DNA of 13,213 nt from Clostridia bacterium. Lineage in GTDB: Bacteria; Aerophobota; Aerophobia; Aerophobales; AE-B3A. The notes under the pieces are model-generated. The model made no database searches, was not told where the DNA came from, and saw nothing but the letters and a program-made list of their open reading frames with translations. How positions within the stretch are numbered: the stretch's first letter is position 1; each line of letters opens with the position of its first letter. Shown one piece after another: positions 6,875 to 13,213 of this stretch. The stretch is from NCBI GenBank assembly GCA_009618505.1, contig WJOQ01000342.1, positions 1 to 13,213 of the forward strand, read 5' to 3'. A program made the position numbers and the translations under genes.

Positions 6875-6976
6875 AGCTGTGAGCTATTTACTGCAAGCAG
6901 GATGGTGAGCGGTTAATTGGTGAGGGCTACCTTTTCCCATAGCTGTGAATTATGAGCCATCAGTTATGAGCTATGC
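6875..6976. repeat. Degenerate short-word repeat (AGCTGTGA / ATGAGCTAT type)
   Basis: The spacer between the convergent unknown gene and lptG contains AGCTGTGA exactly at 6875-6882 and 6941-6948, with related words TATGAGCC and TTATGAGCTATG running into the lptG stop codon. These resemble the 'SYQLSAIS' class of quasi-tandem repeat. No clear rho-independent terminator is visible for either convergent gene. Confidence 0.45.
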
Positions 6977-8029
6977 TCGTTCTATATGGGTAAATAGGTA
7001 TATTCCTCCGGTAAGAAAGATGAGGCTAGGTATCCAGGTGGCAAGAAAGGGAGAGATGAATCCACCTTTTCCCAGGGTGGTGAAAAAAGCCATTGCTTCA
7101 TAATAGCCAAAGCTTATGATTAGCCCCAGGGCTAGACTGGTTCCTCTTCCTCCTTTTTTCAAAATCAACCCTATAGGGATGCCCAGAAGTATAAGAACAA
7201 AATTGGTAAAGGGATAGGAAAGCTTGTAGTTCAGTTCTGTTTCCAAATCTAAGGTTTTGAACCCACTCTTTTCGTATTCGTCAATATATTTCCTTAATTC
7301 TGCTATACTCATTTTGTCAGGTGGGAAATATTTCCGACTAAAATAAGCAGGTCCTTTATCTATGGGAAGCTTCTTCTCATAGAAAGAAGTGCTTTCTATC
7401 TCTTCGTTGAGTAAATATTCAATTCCCTGATGGAAAATCCATTCCCCTTCTACCCAGTTCCCCTTTTTAGCTATAATGATAGAGTTAGGTGGTGATTCTT
7501 TATATATTAATATATTTTCCATCTCTCCTTTTTGGGGGTTAAAGGACCTGATGTAAAATAGATAATAAGGAGGGACTTGAATGAAGATATTCTTTTGCAC
7601 TTCTTTTTTAGGTGGACCCAAGAAATTCTCCTCTTTTAGTTCCTGGGCACGTTGGTTTGCTTTAAAAATTAAGGTCTCATTCAAAAAGAGTATAGAAAAG
7701 CTAATAATTAGTCCTACGGTGAAAAGGGGAAGAACCACTCTCTTTACAGAGATGCCGCCAATTTGTGCAGCTTGAATTTGATAAGTTCCACCTAGATGGG
7801 TTATAAGAAATAGAGTGGAGATAATAGCAGAAAGAGGACTAAGAAGAGTGAATAAATAAGGAATTTGCAGAAGGTAAAATTGGATTACATACGAGGCGGC
7901 AGCTTCTTTTTTCAAATTGCTAATAGAAGTAAAAAAGTCTGTAATGAGGAATATAGATATGAAGAACAAAGTAAAGATTAGATATAGTTTGAGGTAGTCT
8001 TTAGTTATATATTTATCCAAAATTCTCAT
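6971..8029 (-). CDS. lptG: LptF/LptG-family permease, LptG-like
   Basis: Inner-membrane permease subunit of the lipopolysaccharide transport ABC exporter (LptB2FG), which extracts LPS and feeds it to the LptC-LptA bridge. The 352-aa product has the YjgP/YjgQ architecture: three N-terminal helices (about residues 12-33, 52-78, 98-116), a periplasmic beta-jellyroll-like region of roughly 140 residues, and three C-terminal helices (from about 265). SPLSAIISTLFLITHLG near 60-76 and YPFTNFVLILLGIPIGL near 270-286 are typical. It is the second gene of a - strand pair, 18 nt after the lptF stop, with GAGGA 6 nt before the ATG. LptG rather than LptF is assigned from order and the TYQIQAAQIGGIS loop; the two are hard to separate without alignment. 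The stop codon lies in word-repeat DNA. Confidence 0.85.
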   Translation of the reverse strand: MRILDKYITKDYLKLYLIFTLFFISIFLITDFFTSISNLKKEAAASYVIQFYLLQIPYLFTLLSPLSAIISTLFLITHLGGTYQIQAAQIGGISVKRVVLPLFTVGLIISFSILFLNETLIFKANQRAQELKEENFLGPPKKEVQKNIFIQVPPYYLFYIRSFNPQKGEMENILIYKESPPNSIIIAKKGNWVEGEWIFHQGIEYLLNEEIESTSFYEKKLPIDKGPAYFSRKYFPPDKMSIAELRKYIDEYEKSGFKTLDLETELNYKLSYPFTNFVLILLGIPIGLILKKGGRGTSLALGLIISFGYYEAMAFFTTLGKGGFISPFLATWIPSLIFLTGGIYLFTHIERA

Positions 8030-8047
8030 GTTAATTCCTCGAATAGT

Positions 8048-9142
8048 TCATATTTTAGCAGATTTCGCAGTTAGCCAAATGGCAGCTATGCCCAATAGTA
8101 TGTTGGGCAGCCACATAGCCAGATAAGGTGGTAATAGTTCCCCTCGTGCCAAAAACCTTGCTGCCAAAAATAGAACATAGTAAACGACAGCTATGATTAA
8201 ACTCACTCCCAGGCTAAGCGACTTCTCTTTTCGTTTCATCGTAATTCCTAAGGGGACGGCTATTAAAGCGAACAGAATAGTAGCTAAGGGCATGGCTGTT
8301 CGGCTATGAAATTCGGTACTTAATTCTCTTATCTCTTCTGGGTTAGGGTTTTCTCGGGCTTTTTCTTCCCTTATCTTCTGGCTTATTCTGCTTAAGCTTA
8401 ATTCGTCATTCCTTTTCCATTCCCTTTCTTTCTGAGAAAGTTGATCAGTCAAATAGATGCTCTGGGAATCAAATTTTCCTTGCTGAGTTAGGCGATGCTC
8501 TTTCCCGAAACGGTAACGAGCGACTTCTTTTAGCTTTAGAACTTCTTTTTCAAACTCTCCTTCCCCGGCTATAGTAATCTGAGGGAAGAGAAAATCTCCC
8601 TGTGGCATAAATTCATAAAGAATAATCCTTTCCATCCTGTTGGTTTTCGAATCAAGGTCGTAGGTGTAGAGTTTCTTGCCTTCCAGGTCAATGATGGTTC
8701 CTTCTTTGATTTGCATGGCTGGTCTGGCGAAAACAATCTTTTCGTATGTCTGGCTGTACTGATAATTACACCACGGAGTGATAGACCAAGAAAAATAAAA
8801 AGAAATACCACTTAGAATTAGAGCAAAAACAAGCAATGTCTTCTCTATTCGAAAAAGACTGATACCAGAACTGAGAAAGGCCATTATCTCTCCTTCAGCG
8901 CTGAGATGGCCAAAAGTGAGCAAGCTAGCGAACAAAAGGGAAAGAGGAATAACTATGCTAAAAAAAGAAGGTAGTATAAACAAAAGTAATTTTATTACTT
9001 CCAGGAGGGCAGCCTTCTTAATGAATATCAGTTCTGTCAGGTCGAATATTACTCCGATAAGTAATATAAGGTTGAAAAAGGAAAAACCAATCATAAAAGA
9101 AAAGAGTATATCTTTGAGAACATAACGATGCAGTATCTTCAT
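8048..9142 (-). CDS. lptF: LptF/LptG-family permease, LptF-like
   Basis: Partner permease of the LPS exporter. The 364-aa product has three N-terminal membrane helices (about 12-35, 50-76, 100-120), a periplasmic domain with a basic, charged stretch (SQKEREWKRNDELSLSRISQK, about 238-258), and three C-terminal helices. The cytoplasmic loop LTFGHLSAEGEIMAFLSSGIS is the LptF-like counterpart of the coupling region that meets LptB. First gene of the operon, with its own promoter and no Shine-Dalgarno upstream of its ATG. The presence of both permeases shows an LPS-type outer membrane. LptB, LptA, LptC and LptD are not in this window. Divergent from pfkA across a 288-nt spacer. Confidence 0.87.
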   Translation of the reverse strand: MKILHRYVLKDILFSFMIGFSFFNLILLIGVIFDLTELIFIKKAALLEVIKLLLFILPSFFSIVIPLSLLFASLLTFGHLSAEGEIMAFLSSGISLFRIEKTLLVFALILSGISFYFSWSITPWCNYQYSQTYEKIVFARPAMQIKEGTIIDLEGKKLYTYDLDSKTNRMERIILYEFMPQGDFLFPQITIAGEGEFEKEVLKLKEVARYRFGKEHRLTQQGKFDSQSIYLTDQLSQKEREWKRNDELSLSRISQKIREEKARENPNPEEIRELSTEFHSRTAMPLATILFALIAVPLGITMKRKEKSLSLGVSLIIAVVYYVLFLAARFLARGELLPPYLAMWLPNILLGIAAIWLTAKSAKI

Positions 9143-9178
9143 TTTGTTATATAATATATTATTTCTCTAGATTGACAA
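9143..9178 (-). promoter_or_regulatory. Sigma70-type promoter for lptFG, near-leaderless
   Basis: On the - strand, TTGTCA (complement of 9173-9178; 5 of 6) and TATTAT (complement of 9151-9156; 5 of 6) are separated by 16 bp. The -10 ends 8 nt before the lptF ATG, so transcription would start at or within about 2 nt of the ATG. No Shine-Dalgarno is present. This repeats the arrangement seen at murF. Confidence 0.55.
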
Positions 9179-9430
9179 GAAATTGCCGAAGGAGAATTTT
9201 CCAGGGCTCTGCTGGACGAAAGTCCAAAAAACTGTTAGAATTCATAGTGACTGAGGTAAGGAACTATTAGAGTGGAAAGTTCACTTGGGGTGAGGTATTC
9301 AGCAAAATTATTTAAAAGGCTTAGTTGGCTAGTTTTAGGCAAAAAGCAGTATTTTCTGTCTTAAGGCAGGGGCTTAAAGCTCTTCTATGCAATTGTTTTG
9401 GCATATAAAAAAATAAGTGAAAAAGGAAAG
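9179..9430 (+). other. lptF-pfkA divergent spacer with small hairpins, otherwise unassigned
   Basis: About 250 nt with no gene I can support. Structures seen: a perfect 5-bp hairpin with GNRA loop, TGGAC-GAAA-GTCCA at 9213-9226 followed by an A-run, and TTAAG/CTTAA at 9361-9377 with a 7-nt loop. A TATAAA at 9404-9409 is a possible -10 for pfkA, but no good -35 precedes it. A TTGACA on the + strand at 9172-9177 has no convincing -10. The region does not match any RNA class I can recognise. Confidence 0.4.
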
Positions 9431-10408
9431 ATGAAGAAAATGAAGAAAATTGCTCTTTTAACCAGCGGAGGGGATTGTCCTGGGCTGAATGCTTGTATTC
9501 GTGCTGTAGTGAGAAAGTCTGCTCATGAAGGATTGAAAGTAGTGGGCATACGAAGAGGATTTATTGGTCTTATGGAGAAAGATGCTTTAGAGATGGGAGT
9601 CTCTTCAGTAAGTGGAATTATCCATCAGGGAGGTACTATACTGAGGACAGCCAGAAGTGAGCTTTTCAAAACCAAGAGAGGACAGAAAAGGGCTTTTGAC
9701 AATATTAAAGAATTAGATATTCAAGGATTAATAGTGATAGGGGGAGATGGGTCCTTTCATGGGGCGTATTACTTGAATAAAGATTGGGATATTCCTACTA
9801 TTGGTGTTCCGGCTACGATTGATAATGATATTGCCGGAAGCGATTTTAACATTGGATTTGCTACCGCTGTTAATACGGCCCTAGAAAGTATCGACAAAAT
9901 AAGGGATACGGCAACCTCTCATGACAGGCTCTTTATTATAGAAGTGATGGGGAGAACATCTGGCTTTATTGCTCTTTGGGCGGGGCTAGCTGGAGGGGTA
10001 GAGAATATCCTTATTCCCGAATTGAAGACTGATTTGGATGAAGTCTGTCGAAAATTGGAAGAGGGACGTCAGCGGGGAAAGACCAGTAGTATTATTGTGG
10101 TGGCAGAGGGAGATGAGGCTGGCAATGCTTTTGAAATAGGAGGAAAAATCAAAGAGAAAATAGGCTATGAGATTCGAGTGGTTGTTCTTGGCCATCTTCA
10201 AAGAGGTGGCTCTCCGGTGGCTTTAGATAGAATTTTGGCTACCAGATTAGGTTCGGCGGCAGTGGATTCTTTGCTAAAAGGAGAACGAGGGAAGATGGTG
10301 GGACTGATTTCCAATCAGATCAAGACATTCCCCATAGAATATGCCTGGAAGACAAAAAAGGAGATCGACCTTAGTCTTTACACTCTGTCACAGGTTCTGG
10401 CAGGCTAA
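9431..10408 (+). CDS. pfkA: 6-phosphofructokinase, ATP-type
   Basis: Glycolytic enzyme phosphorylating fructose 6-phosphate to fructose 1,6-bisphosphate. From the ATG at 9431 the product is 325 aa, the usual bacterial size. Motifs: TSGGDCPGLN near 11-20; IGGDGS near 103-108, where Gly107 marks the ATP-type rather than PPi-type site; PATIDNDI from 127 with catalytic D131 (PPi-dependent enzymes usually have Lys at the position of A128); EVMGRTSG near 171-178; GHLQRGGSP with substrate-binding His and Arg. The phosphodonor is inferred from these residues. AAAGGAAAG lies directly before ATG 9431; ATG 9440 is an alternative three codons in. A longer reading from TTG 9398 lacks a ribosome site and adds non-family residues. 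It is a stand-alone gene between divergent lptFG and a repeat-rich spacer. Confidence 0.95.
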   Translation: MKKMKKIALLTSGGDCPGLNACIRAVVRKSAHEGLKVVGIRRGFIGLMEKDALEMGVSSVSGIIHQGGTILRTARSELFKTKRGQKRAFDNIKELDIQGLIVIGGDGSFHGAYYLNKDWDIPTIGVPATIDNDIAGSDFNIGFATAVNTALESIDKIRDTATSHDRLFIIEVMGRTSGFIALWAGLAGGVENILIPELKTDLDEVCRKLEEGRQRGKTSSIIVVAEGDEAGNAFEIGGKIKEKIGYEIRVVVLGHLQRGGSPVALDRILATRLGSAAVDSLLKGERGKMVGLISNQIKTFPIEYAWKTKKEIDLSLYTLSQVLAG

Positions 10409-10503
10409 AAGTACCTCGGATAATTTTCTTCCGTGGCTGTATAGTAGCTTCTTATTCTTTCTGCTCAGCTTCTCGTTTCGGGAAAGATATAAAAGACTTT
10501 GAA

Positions 10504-10546
10504 GGGGGAAACATCCCCCCTCAACGGCCTTCGGCCTGCTCCCCCC
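10504..10546. other. G/C-rich multi-hairpin segment downstream of pfkA
   Basis: GGGGG (10504-10508) can pair with C-runs at 10515-10520 or 10541-10546, and GGCC-TTC-GGCC (10526-10536) forms a nested stem. The segment is strikingly G/C-rich in an A/T-rich spacer. It lacks a T-run and so is not a classic terminator, although it could stop or protect the pfkA transcript about 100 nt after its stop codon. It may also be a dispersed repeat. Confidence 0.4.
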
Positions 10547-10566
10547 AAGTTCAAAATTTATGGTAT

Positions 10567-10596
10567 ATCGTGAATGGTGAATAGTGAATGGTTAAG
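10567..10596. repeat. Degenerate tandem repeat of GTGAATG(G/A) words
   Basis: Three near-copies of an 8-10-nt unit (GTGAATGGTGAATAGTGAATGG) lie just left of hairpin repeat copy 3. The complement reads as FTIHDSPFTIH-like phrases. Non-coding. Confidence 0.55.
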
Positions 10597-10607
10597 AAAA
10601 GAAAGAA

Positions 10608-10713
10608 GTCTGAGTTCCAGATATTCGATCCTAGATGCTCGATACTCGTAAAAGAAGAAAGACGAAAGATGAGGGATGAAATCAAAGCGAGTATCTAGAA
10701 TCGAGCATCGAGA
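10608..10713 (+). repeat. Dispersed hairpin repeat, copy 3
   Basis: Closest relative of copy 1, sharing GTCTnAGTTCCA at the left edge and a run nearly identical to 41-76 of copy 1 through the loop. The 25-nt arms 10624-10648 and 10688-10712 pair without gaps: 20 Watson-Crick pairs, one wobble and four mismatches around a 39-nt loop. It ends 8 nt before the rimO ATG, so it forms the entire immediate 5' region of that gene. Confidence 0.8.
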
Positions 10714-10720
10714 ATCGAAC

Positions 10721-12010
10721 ATGAAAGTGAATTTAATATCTTTGGGATGTCCAAAAAACCTGGTAGATAGTGAGGTTATTCTGGGAAAATTAGGAGAGGT
10801 GGGATATGCTCTGACTCCTTCAGCAGAAGATGCAGATATAGTTATCATCAATACCTGTTCTTTTATTGACAAAGCAATAAGAGAGAGTTATCAGGTAATC
10901 TCCCGAATTATTTCTCAGAAGAAATCTTCTCAAAAGCTCATCGTCTGTGGTTGTCTTCCTCAACTGGAAGGACGTAAGCTATTTTTCAAATTTCCTCAGA
11001 TAGATGTCTTACTGGGGAGTGCTGATTTTTATAGAATTGATGAAGTAATAAGCGAGCTTGGCAAGGGTAGAAGCCATCTATTTTCAGTAAATGAGCCATC
11101 TTTTATTTATAACTCAAGTTTTCCCAGGTTTTTGAGTACCCCTCCTTCTTATGCCTATCTCAAAATCGCTGAAGGTTGTTCCAATCGCTGTTCTTATTGT
11201 CTCATTCCTCAACTGCGGGGAAAATATCGTAGCAGAGAGCCCCAAGATGTTATTAAAGAGGCGAGGATTTTAGTTGATTGGGGAGTAAAAGAGCTGATTC
11301 TTATAGCTCAGGATACCACCTTTTATGGTTGGGATTTAGATAAAAAGTCATCTCTTATATATCTATTGGAACAATTGGAAAAAATAGATAAATTGGAGTG
11401 GATTCGTCTTCTCTATACTCATCCTTCCCACTTTACCTCTTCGCTTACCAGGGTAATGGCCAATTCAGAGAAAATATGCCCTTATATTGACCTTCCTCTC
11501 CAGCATACACATGATAAGATTCTTGCTAAAATGAAACGTCCTGAATTTCAAGTAGCAGAGAAATTGATTGATAAATTAAGAAGTAATATTCTAGGTCTTA
11601 CTTTACGTACTACTTTTATGGTAGGATTCCCTGGCGAGGGGAAAGAACACTTTAATAAACTCCTCAAAGATGTGGAAAGATTGAAATTTGAATGGCTGGG
11701 GGTATTTACCTATTCTCCTCAAAAGGATACTCCTGCTTATGGCCTTGCCCCGGAGGTCCCCGCTAACATTAAAGAAAAAAGATATCAGGAGCTTATGCAG
11801 CTTCAGCAGCCTATAACCGATGAGTTTAATGAGAAGAGAGTAGGTAGTATTTGTTCCATCCTGGTGGACAAAAAAAATGAAGGGCATACTCAGTTTCAAA
11901 CCCCGGAAATCGATGGTAAAGTCTTCTTTGCCAGGGAACATAAACCTGGTCAGTATTTCCGAGAAAGAATCTCCCTGGTCAAGAATTGCTATGACCTCTT
12001 GGTTGAGTGA
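10721..12010 (+). CDS. rimO: Ribosomal protein S12 methylthiotransferase RimO
   Basis: Radical-SAM methylthiotransferase that modifies an Asp of ribosomal protein S12. The 429-aa product has all three domains: N-terminal UPF0004 domain with cluster cysteines C10 (LGCPKNLVDSE), C46 (NTCSFID) and C78 (GCLPQ); the radical SAM domain with C153-x3-C157-x2-C160 (GCSNRCSYCLIPQLRGKYRSR, in part), plus PYIDLPLQH and TTFMVGFPGE; and a C-terminal TRAM-like domain ending GQYFRERISLVKNCYDLLVE. GCPKNLVDSE and the LIPQLRGKYRSR context favour RimO over MiaB. ATG 10721 is chosen because it begins the canonical MKVNLISLGCPKN; an in-frame ATG at 10676 would add 15 residues encoded by the hairpin repeat. No Shine-Dalgarno precedes 10721. 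It is convergent with the LiaF-like gene, 29 nt away. Confidence 0.95.
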   Translation: MKVNLISLGCPKNLVDSEVILGKLGEVGYALTPSAEDADIVIINTCSFIDKAIRESYQVISRIISQKKSSQKLIVCGCLPQLEGRKLFFKFPQIDVLLGSADFYRIDEVISELGKGRSHLFSVNEPSFIYNSSFPRFLSTPPSYAYLKIAEGCSNRCSYCLIPQLRGKYRSREPQDVIKEARILVDWGVKELILIAQDTTFYGWDLDKKSSLIYLLEQLEKIDKLEWIRLLYTHPSHFTSSLTRVMANSEKICPYIDLPLQHTHDKILAKMKRPEFQVAEKLIDKLRSNILGLTLRTTFMVGFPGEGKEHFNKLLKDVERLKFEWLGVFTYSPQKDTPAYGLAPEVPANIKEKRYQELMQLQQPITDEFNEKRVGSICSILVDKKNEGHTQFQTPEIDGKVFFAREHKPGQYFRERISLVKNCYDLLVE

Positions 12011-12039
12011 TTTTGCACCAGAAGAAACAGGAATTACTT

Positions 12040-12939
12040 CTAGTAGAGCTCTACTATTACACTGGAAATACCTACATCTAATTCAAGGTCCAGGCGAGTC
12101 TCCGCAGTTGAGTAATCTCTACTGGTATATACGTCTCCCTGCTTTACTAATCCCAGCTTATTGAGGTTATTACTGGTCAATGCTGTGTTAGCTTCGATTC
12201 TTATTCCTATTGAGCGAGGGATAAAGAGTTCTATCCGGGAGACCCCTGCCTTAATTTTAGCCTGGATAGAGCTAAGAGAACCGAACTTTATTTCATTTTT
12301 GCTTACGCCTGCCTCTAGTTCCAGGTAGGTCACTTTTAAAGAAGAAATATCCAGGTAATTACTACTTGCTCCTGTCTTGATTTTCAAAGTCATAGGGATT
12401 CTATTATTCAATTTCAAATTCCAGGAATGCTCTTTTCCCAGTTGGCTAAACTGAAATCTACCTCTTTCACCTTCTTCGGTCAGTTCCAAAAATCCCTTCT
12501 CATCTACAACTTTGTATCTCATTTTTGGCCTTAGCCAGGAGGGAGTGGTAAAGTCACCCTCAAATAGATAAGTCGAAGTTCCCCCCAGTCTCAGTATCCC
12601 TGCTCCAAAACTGATTTCAATATCAGCCTGCTTAAGCTCGGGTGAAAGAGGCTGTTCGAATCGAAGAGCCTGACCTGTAATTTCATAAGCTCTATCTGCT
12701 TGAGAGAGATATATCGCACCTCCAATAGCAGCGATGATAACCAAAGGAGAGAGAATCTGCAAAAAAGAAAGGGAGCTCTTTCTGAAAATGAGGTCAATGC
12801 CAACAGCGATTAATATAACTGGCCAGAATTTGAGAAGTTCATACCATACGCCCCAGGACAGAATTTGAAAATTATTAGCTAAGAGGATGACACCGAGCAA
12901 GATGATAATTATCCCTCTTAAATAGGTTCTTATCTTCAT
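12040..12939 (-). CDS. LiaF-like membrane protein with N-terminal helices and C-terminal beta-repeat (toastrack-like) domain
   Basis: The 299-aa product starts with hydrophobic segments at about 8-22, 36-53 and 59-78, including LLGVILLANNFQILSW and LLKFWPVILIAVGIDLIF, the pattern of the LiaI/LiaF-like transmembrane region (DUF5668). The remaining ~220 residues form alternating hydrophobic strands with repeated ISFGAGILRLGG, IKTGASSNYLDIS, LEAGVSKNEIKFG, IKAGVSRIELFIP and LDVGISSVIVEL units, typical of a single-stranded beta-solenoid or 'toastrack' domain as in LiaF C-terminal regions. Firmicute LiaF restrains a cell-envelope-stress two-component system; no liaRS-type genes are present here, so a sensing or scaffold role is only inferred. 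ATG 12939 has AGGA about 7 nt upstream and lies 2 nt after the previous stop: translational coupling. Confidence 0.75.
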   Translation of the reverse strand: MKIRTYLRGIIIILLGVILLANNFQILSWGVWYELLKFWPVILIAVGIDLIFRKSSLSFLQILSPLVIIAAIGGAIYLSQADRAYEITGQALRFEQPLSPELKQADIEISFGAGILRLGGTSTYLFEGDFTTPSWLRPKMRYKVVDEKGFLELTEEGERGRFQFSQLGKEHSWNLKLNNRIPMTLKIKTGASSNYLDISSLKVTYLELEAGVSKNEIKFGSLSSIQAKIKAGVSRIELFIPRSIGIRIEANTALTSNNLNKLGLVKQGDVYTSRDYSTAETRLDLELDVGISSVIVELY

Positions 12940-12941
12940 TT

Positions 12942-13213
12942 CTATTTCCTTTTGTGGAAGCCACCTGCTAGTATCACCACACCAAGGACAACTAGTATAA
13001 GAGGCCAGAGTCTAGCGAAGCCAAACCAGGGGAAAAAGCTACTACCCAGGAATAAGAGCCCCAGGCAGATTAAAATTACTCCACCCACCAGTCTTGAGTT
13101 TTTCCCGTGTCTAGCCTTACCGGATTCTCCTCTGATTTCCTTGCCTATTTCACTAGCAACATTCTCAGCTTTTTCCTTGATTGTTCCCGCCTTTCCTTTT
13201 TGTTTGCCTGTCT
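12942..13213 (-). CDS. LiaI-like (DUF5668-type) membrane protein, 5' end outside window
   Basis: An open frame on the - strand runs from the window edge to TAG at 12944-12942, giving the last ~89 residues. It begins with a charged, probably helical segment (KEKAENVASEIGKEIRGESG), followed by two hydrophobic helices split by a short aromatic loop: LVGGVILICLGLLFLGSSFF, then ARLWPLILVVLGVVILAGG, ending FHKRK. The 'G-x-hydrophobic-hydrophobic-L-G ... F ... W-P-hydrophobic-hydrophobic' pattern matches the paired-helix unit also present at the start of the next gene. It is the upstream partner of the LiaF-like gene with a 2-nt gap, so the two proteins probably act together in the membrane. The N-terminal portion and true start are unknown. 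Confidence 0.7.
   Translation of the reverse strand, partial: TGKQKGKAGTIKEKAENVASEIGKEIRGESGKARHGKNSRLVGGVILICLGLLFLGSSFFPWFGFARLWPLILVVLGVVILAGGFHKRK

Noticed and set aside
7581..7775. Plus-strand open frame antisense to lptG
   Set aside because: It lies wholly inside a strongly supported permease gene, has no independent signal, and looks like a shadow frame.
9181..9300. RNase P, tmRNA or SRP RNA, suggested by GGACGAAAGTCC
   Set aside because: Only the short hairpin resembles part of such RNAs; none of the other universally conserved segments of these RNAs is present.
9398..9430. Upstream TTG start for pfkA adding 11 residues
   Set aside because: There is no ribosome binding site before TTG 9398. 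The family N-terminus begins at the MKKIALLTSGGD segment, and AAAGGAAAG precedes ATG 9431.
10558..10872. Minus-strand open frame over the rimO 5' region, and a similar one at 4177-4377, both encoding ASRIEYL-like peptide
   Set aside because: The similarity comes from the DNA hairpin repeat on the other strand; both overlap well-supported genes and repeats and have no ribosome site.
12041..12056. Perfect 16-nt palindrome TAGTAGAGCTCTACTA at the rimO/LiaF-like convergent junction, as a terminator
   Set aside because: It has no T-run on either side and is explained by the last codons of the LiaF-like gene (Val-Glu-Leu-Tyr-stop). It may be chance, though a bidirectional pause site cannot be excluded.
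11877..12164. Plus-strand open frame across the rimO 3' end and the LiaF-like 3' end
   Set aside because: It overlaps two convergent genes with recognisable C termini, has no family motif and no ribosome site.

Overview
The window reads as a chromosomal segment from an uncultured diderm (Gram-negative-type) bacterium of moderately low G+C content (about 40% by eye). A peptidoglycan gene cluster and a paired LptF/LptG lipopolysaccharide-export permease show that the cell has both a wall and an outer membrane. The intergenic spacers hold several families of degenerate 'word' repeats. I associate that pattern with candidate phyla such as Omnitrophota or Aerophobota, but this taxonomic hint is from memory and weak.

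Layout. Positions 1-231 hold a hairpin repeat (copy 1) and then a strong promoter placed so that murF mRNA would be leaderless. Positions 232-5497 are part of a division/cell-wall (dcw) cluster on the + strand: murF, mraY, murD, ftsW. murF and mraY overlap and are translationally coupled. mraY and murD are separated by word repeats and a 123-bp MITE-like element with perfect 19-bp terminal inverted repeats. murD and ftsW are separated by hairpin repeat copy 2, which also supplies the last codons of murD. murG, murC and ftsQAZ, which often follow ftsW, are absent. Instead 5498-5660 holds a decayed remnant of a MNT nucleotidyltransferase and a HEPN domain (a former HEPN/MNT toxin-antitoxin pair). 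It is followed by a CYTH-fold triphosphatase/adenylate cyclase gene and a conserved-looking gene of unknown function.

On the - strand, 9142-6971 is a two-gene lptF-lptG operon with its own near-leaderless promoter. A 288-nt divergent spacer separates it from pfkA (ATP-type 6-phosphofructokinase, + strand). A repeat-rich spacer with a G/C hairpin, 'FTIH'-type words and hairpin repeat copy 3 leads into rimO (ribosomal protein S12 methylthiotransferase). The window closes with a convergent - strand operon: a truncated LiaI-like membrane protein gene and a LiaF-like gene (membrane helices followed by a repetitive beta-rich domain).

The murF, mraY, murD and ftsW products act in successive steps of lipid II synthesis and septal polymerisation. 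LptF/LptG form the inner-membrane permease of the Lpt bridge. The most interesting non-genic signals are the three hairpin repeats, each just upstream of a gene and in the same orientation as it, the HEPN/MNT fossil, and the two promoters that imply leaderless mRNAs.
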